Shown here one piece after another: positions 61,426 to 64,000 of a DNA stretch of 64,000 nt. The stretch is from Janthinobacterium sp051380735 (GTDB lineage: Bacteria; Pseudomonadota; Gammaproteobacteria; Burkholderiales; Burkholderiaceae_D): positions 186,001 to 250,000 of the forward strand of contig NZ_JBNYXQ010000001.1 in NCBI RefSeq assembly GCF_051380735.1, given 5' to 3'. Made by a program: the position numbers and the translations under genes. A model generated the notes under the pieces. The model ran no database searches. It saw only the letters and a program-made list of their open reading frames with translations, and was not told the DNA's origin. The stretch's first letter is position 1; every line of letters begins with the position of its first letter.

Positions 61426-63084
61426 ATGAAATTCACCCAATTGAAAACCGGACCCCGGGTCCTGATCTCGTTCGCCATGGTTCTGTTCGTCATGGCCTGC
61501 ATTACCGGCATCGCCCTGTGGCGTTTGCATGCCGCCAATGACAACACCGACTACCTGGTCAAGGACAAGTTGGCCAAGCAGCAGCTCGCTTCCGAACTGC
61601 TGGGCACGGCCAAACTCAATGGCAATAGCGCACTGTCGATCGCCAAGAGCGACAGCCTGGAAACGGGCGAATACTTCCAGGCGCAACTGAACCTGGGCGA
61701 CAAGACCGTCGAGCAGTTGATGGCGCAAATGAAAGCCTTGCCAAAAAATAGCACCGAGGCGGCACTGGCAGATGAGGTCGCCAAGAACCAGAAAGCCTAT
61801 CTTGCCGTACGCAAGGAGGTACTGACCTTCAAGGACCAGGGCCGCACCCAGGAAGTGGAGCAACTGACCGGCACCACCATGAAAACCACCTTCGGCGCAT
61901 ATGCCGCAGCGCTGACCAAGCTGTTGGACTACCAGACCAAAGAAGCCAACGCCCTGGCCGCCGCTTCGGCCAGCCAGTACCAGAGCAGCGTTGCCACCCT
62001 GCTTGCCTTTGGCGCACTGGCCCTGATCACGGGCGCCGCGCTGGCATGGGCGATTACCCGCAGCATCGTCGTGCCGCTGCGCCATGCGGTCGATATTGCC
62101 GAGCGCGTCGCCAGGGGCGATTTGCGCCATGTTGATGTTCAACCACGCAGCGATGAGGTGGGCCAGTTGCTCAATGCCCTGCACAATATGACGGTACGCC
62201 TGGGCGAAACCGTCAAGCTGGTGCACGATGGCGCCATTACCATCGACACCGCCTCGCGCGAACTGTCGACCGGCAACCTGGACCTGTCGCGCCGCACCGA
62301 GCACCAGGCGGGCGCGCTGCAGGAAACGGCCTCGTCGATGGAAGAGCTGACGGCGGCTGTCAAAGGCAATACCAGCAATGCGCGCCAGGCCAATGAACTG
62401 GTGTTGTCCGCATCGCAGGTGGCAAAAAAGGGCGGCAGCGTGGTCGATGACGTGGTCGACACCATGGATGCGATCAGCGCGGCGGCGAAAAAGATTGTCG
62501 ATATTATCGGCGTGATCGATGGCATCGCGTTCCAGACCAATATCCTGGCGCTGAACGCCGCCGTCGAAGCGGCGCGTGCCGGCGAGCAAGGGCGCGGCTT
62601 TGCGGTGGTGGCCGGTGAAGTGCGCAATCTTGCGCAGCGTTCGGCCACGGCCGCGCGCGAGATCAAGCAGCTGATCAATGCCTCGGTCGACAAGATTGAA
62701 ACGGGCAGCGTGCTGGCCCATGCGGCCGGCGACACCATGACCGAGATCGTGGCCAGCGTGGAGCGCGTGACGGCCATCATGGCCCAGATCGCCTCGGCCA
62801 GCACTGAGCAGGAGTCGGGCATTGCTGAAATCAACGGCGCGATTACCGCCATCGACAATGTCACCCAGCAAAATGCCGCGCTGGTCGAAGAAGCGGCCGC
62901 CTCCGCAGAATCAGTCCATAGCGAAGCGACCACCCTGCTGCGCGTGGTGGGCTTCTTTACGGTCGACGATGCGGTGGTGATGGCGCCCGAAGTGGTGCAA
63001 GCGGCCGCCAGCGTCGTGCGCCAGCCTCGCCGCAGGCCGGAAACCTTGAGCCTGCCGGCCGGTGGCACACCGGCGCTGGGCTAG
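61426..63084 (+). CDS. Methyl-accepting chemotaxis protein, third copy in window
   Basis: 552-residue chemoreceptor: helix at about 12-32, periplasmic helical domain (four-helix type), second helix at about 188-212, HAMP, signalling coiled coil with the tip IAFQTNILALNAAVEAARAG. Its signalling half is very similar to the first MCP (354-1904), the sensor halves differ. The C-terminus adds about 30 residues ending GGTPALG, with no docking pentapeptide. Its stop overlaps the convergent acyltransferase end by 4 bases. Ligand unknown. Confidence 0.93.
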   Translation: MKFTQLKTGPRVLISFAMVLFVMACITGIALWRLHAANDNTDYLVKDKLAKQQLASELLGTAKLNGNSALSIAKSDSLETGEYFQAQLNLGDKTVEQLMAQMKALPKNSTEAALADEVAKNQKAYLAVRKEVLTFKDQGRTQEVEQLTGTTMKTTFGAYAAALTKLLDYQTKEANALAAASASQYQSSVATLLAFGALALITGAALAWAITRSIVVPLRHAVDIAERVARGDLRHVDVQPRSDEVGQLLNALHNMTVRLGETVKLVHDGAITIDTASRELSTGNLDLSRRTEHQAGALQETASSMEELTAAVKGNTSNARQANELVLSASQVAKKGGSVVDDVVDTMDAISAAAKKIVDIIGVIDGIAFQTNILALNAAVEAARAGEQGRGFAVVAGEVRNLAQRSATAAREIKQLINASVDKIETGSVLAHAAGDTMTEIVASVERVTAIMAQIASASTEQESGIAEINGAITAIDNVTQQNAALVEEAAASAESVHSEATTLLRVVGFFTVDDAVVMAPEVVQAAASVVRQPRRRPETLSLPAGGTPALG

Positions 63085-63806
63085 GCTACCACCGGGAATT
63101 TATTGGGCGGCTGGCCTGGCGTGGCCGAATGCGCGCGCCGTGCAAGCAGCCGGGCCGGATTGCCGCCCCATATTTCGCCGGCGCCGATGTGCACGCCCTT
63201 GGTCACCACCGAGTTGGCGGCCACCATGGCGCCGTTGCCTATCGTCACGCCAGGTAACAGAACGACGTGCGCGCCGACAGTGACGCCGTCACCGATGACG
63301 ATGGGGAAATGCGCCAGCTGGCGCCCTTCGATCTGGTGCGGCACCAGCAGCGAGCCCTCGCCCATGATGCAGTTGGCGCCGATGCGCACGAAGGTGGGGT
63401 CGCAGATGAGGCCGGCGCTCCAGGTATTCGCCCCCAGTTGCGCGCCCAGCGCCAGGTAGACCAGGCGCAACAGCGGTATCGGCAGCCAGCCGCCGCGCAG
63501 CACGGTGTTGAACAGGATCAGGTAAAACAGCACATACACCTGGTAAATGGCTTCGTGGCGCGAACCCGCCGCGATGACGCCCGGTCGCAGCGGCAGCGCG
63601 GCCAGCGCCAGCCGGTGCACCAGCAGCGCATAGAGTTGTATCAGCAGCAATGCCGCCAGCCAGGCGACGACGCCATCGGCCGCCGGGTGCAGCGCGAACA
63701 GCGCCAGCACGCGGGTGCCGAGCTGCAGCGTGGCGCCGACCAGCGCGAATACCAGGCACAACAACAGCAGGAAGACCGCGACCGGCACCGCACGCATGCT
63801 GCGCAT
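63081..63806 (-). CDS. Hexapeptide-repeat acyltransferase with membrane N-terminus
   Basis: 241-residue protein: two or three hydrophobic helices in the first 90 residues (VAVFLLLLCLVFALVGATLQ, then VAWLAALLLIQLYALLV), then a left-handed beta-helix of hexapeptide repeats (ANCIMGEGSLLVPH, VIGDGVTVGAHVVLLPGVTI, GNGAMVAANSVVTKGVHIGA, EIWGGNPARLLARR) typical of O-acetyl/acyltransferases. The membrane part makes it unusual for a simple CysE/LacA-type enzyme; similar modules occur at the end of NRPS-like proteins (Pls family). Next to a probable glycosyltransferase on the same strand, so sugar or lipid modification is likely. Confidence 0.8.
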   Translation of the reverse strand: MRSMRAVPVAVFLLLLCLVFALVGATLQLGTRVLALFALHPAADGVVAWLAALLLIQLYALLVHRLALAALPLRPGVIAAGSRHEAIYQVYVLFYLILFNTVLRGGWLPIPLLRLVYLALGAQLGANTWSAGLICDPTFVRIGANCIMGEGSLLVPHQIEGRQLAHFPIVIGDGVTVGAHVVLLPGVTIGNGAMVAANSVVTKGVHIGAGEIWGGNPARLLARRAHSATPGQPPNKFPVVA

Positions 63807-63812
63807 GGCGTG

Positions 63813-64000
63813 TCAGCCCCGCTCGCCGGCCGGTTCGGCCAGCTCAACCGGATCGGCGTCGCTGGCCTCGATGGCGGCCAGGGTTACGCTGGAAACATTT
63901 GCCTCGGCCAAGCCCTGTGGCATGCTGCGCAGGCCCATGTGCGCCAGCACGCCGTCCGTCATGCGTTCGACACTGAAACGGGCCGCCACGGTCTGCGCGT
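63813..64000 (-). CDS. 3' end of a probable glycosyltransferase (partial, cut by window edge)
   Basis: A minus-strand frame without a start in the window reads 61 residues and stops at 63813: AQTVAARFSVERMTDGVLAH, a linker and ALEASDADP-type tail ending GERG. The AARFSVERMxDGVL helix is typical of the C-terminal end of GT4-type glycosyltransferases. The stop lies 6 bases from the acyltransferase start, so they form one operon. The main part is beyond the window edge. Confidence 0.55.
   Translation of the reverse strand, partial: AQTVAARFSVERMTDGVLAHMGLRSMPQGLAEANVSSVTLAAIEASDADPVELAEPAGERG

Noticed and set aside
60649..62871. Very long minus-strand open frame (740 codons) covering the third MCP
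   Set aside because: Only its first part (60649-61194) has real family motifs. The rest is antisense to the MCP, which is unmistakable, so the long frame is a GC-driven shadow.

Overview
The window is GC-rich betaproteobacterial DNA, most likely from an Oxalobacteraceae genome close to Janthinobacterium, Massilia or Duganella. This rests on the protein families, the three methyl-accepting chemotaxis proteins (MCPs), the gene order of the nitrate locus, and two GGGGTCAGACCC palindromes of a kind I associate with this family. The assignment is from recall of family traits, not from a search. No rRNA, tRNA, CRISPR array, insertion sequence or complete prophage was seen.

Layout. 1-2.5 kb: an MCP and a small unknown gene. 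2.6-7.6 kb (minus): a trehalose operon, otsA-otsB-GH15, in which OtsA carries an N-terminal membrane sensor-like module. 7.8-11.6 kb (plus): an MscS channel, a cation/proton antiporter and a lipoprotein serine hydrolase. 11.7-16.1 kb: small proteins, a YkvA-like protein, type IB topoisomerase, a ferritin-like DUF455 protein and D-serine dehydratase. 16.2-21.0 kb (minus): a copper-type TonB receptor with a DUF2946 partner, then a siderophore receptor behind a Fur-box-like site. 21.3-23.9 kb: an MCP whose stop overlaps the start of a periplasmic sugar-binding protein, with no ABC transporter nearby. 24-25.6 kb: a less GC-rich stretch with small unknown genes. 25.6-29.4 kb: membrane PQQ glucose dehydrogenase and NnrS. 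29.5-31.7 kb: a GNAT and a four-gene minus-strand cluster.

31.8-47.0 kb is the main system: a complete dissimilatory nitrate-respiration locus, nearly all on the minus strand. In transcription order it is narK1, narK2, a beta-carbonic anhydrase, narG, narH, narJ, narI, a PpiC-type prolyl isomerase, moaA, narX and narL. It holds transport, the membrane reductase, its assembly factors, a molybdenum-cofactor step and the nitrate/nitrite two-component system. A short motif (AGTGACTAG) recurs upstream of narG and of narK1.

47.2-64 kb is mixed: an orphan contractile-tail-sheath gene, SirB2, a DUF5916 outer-membrane protein, uridine kinase, DUF2059 and DUF4259 proteins, a GNAT, an amino-acid permease, DUF445, CorA, a membrane hydrolase, a third MCP, a hexapeptide acyltransferase, and the 3' end of a probable glycosyltransferase cut by the window edge.

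The most interesting items are the orphan sheath gene, the MCP/binding-protein pair, the membrane-sensor OtsA, the copper receptor/DUF2946 pair, and the palindromic and nar-linked motifs. Starts were often moved inward from the longest open frame where a Shine-Dalgarno sequence or signal peptide supported it.
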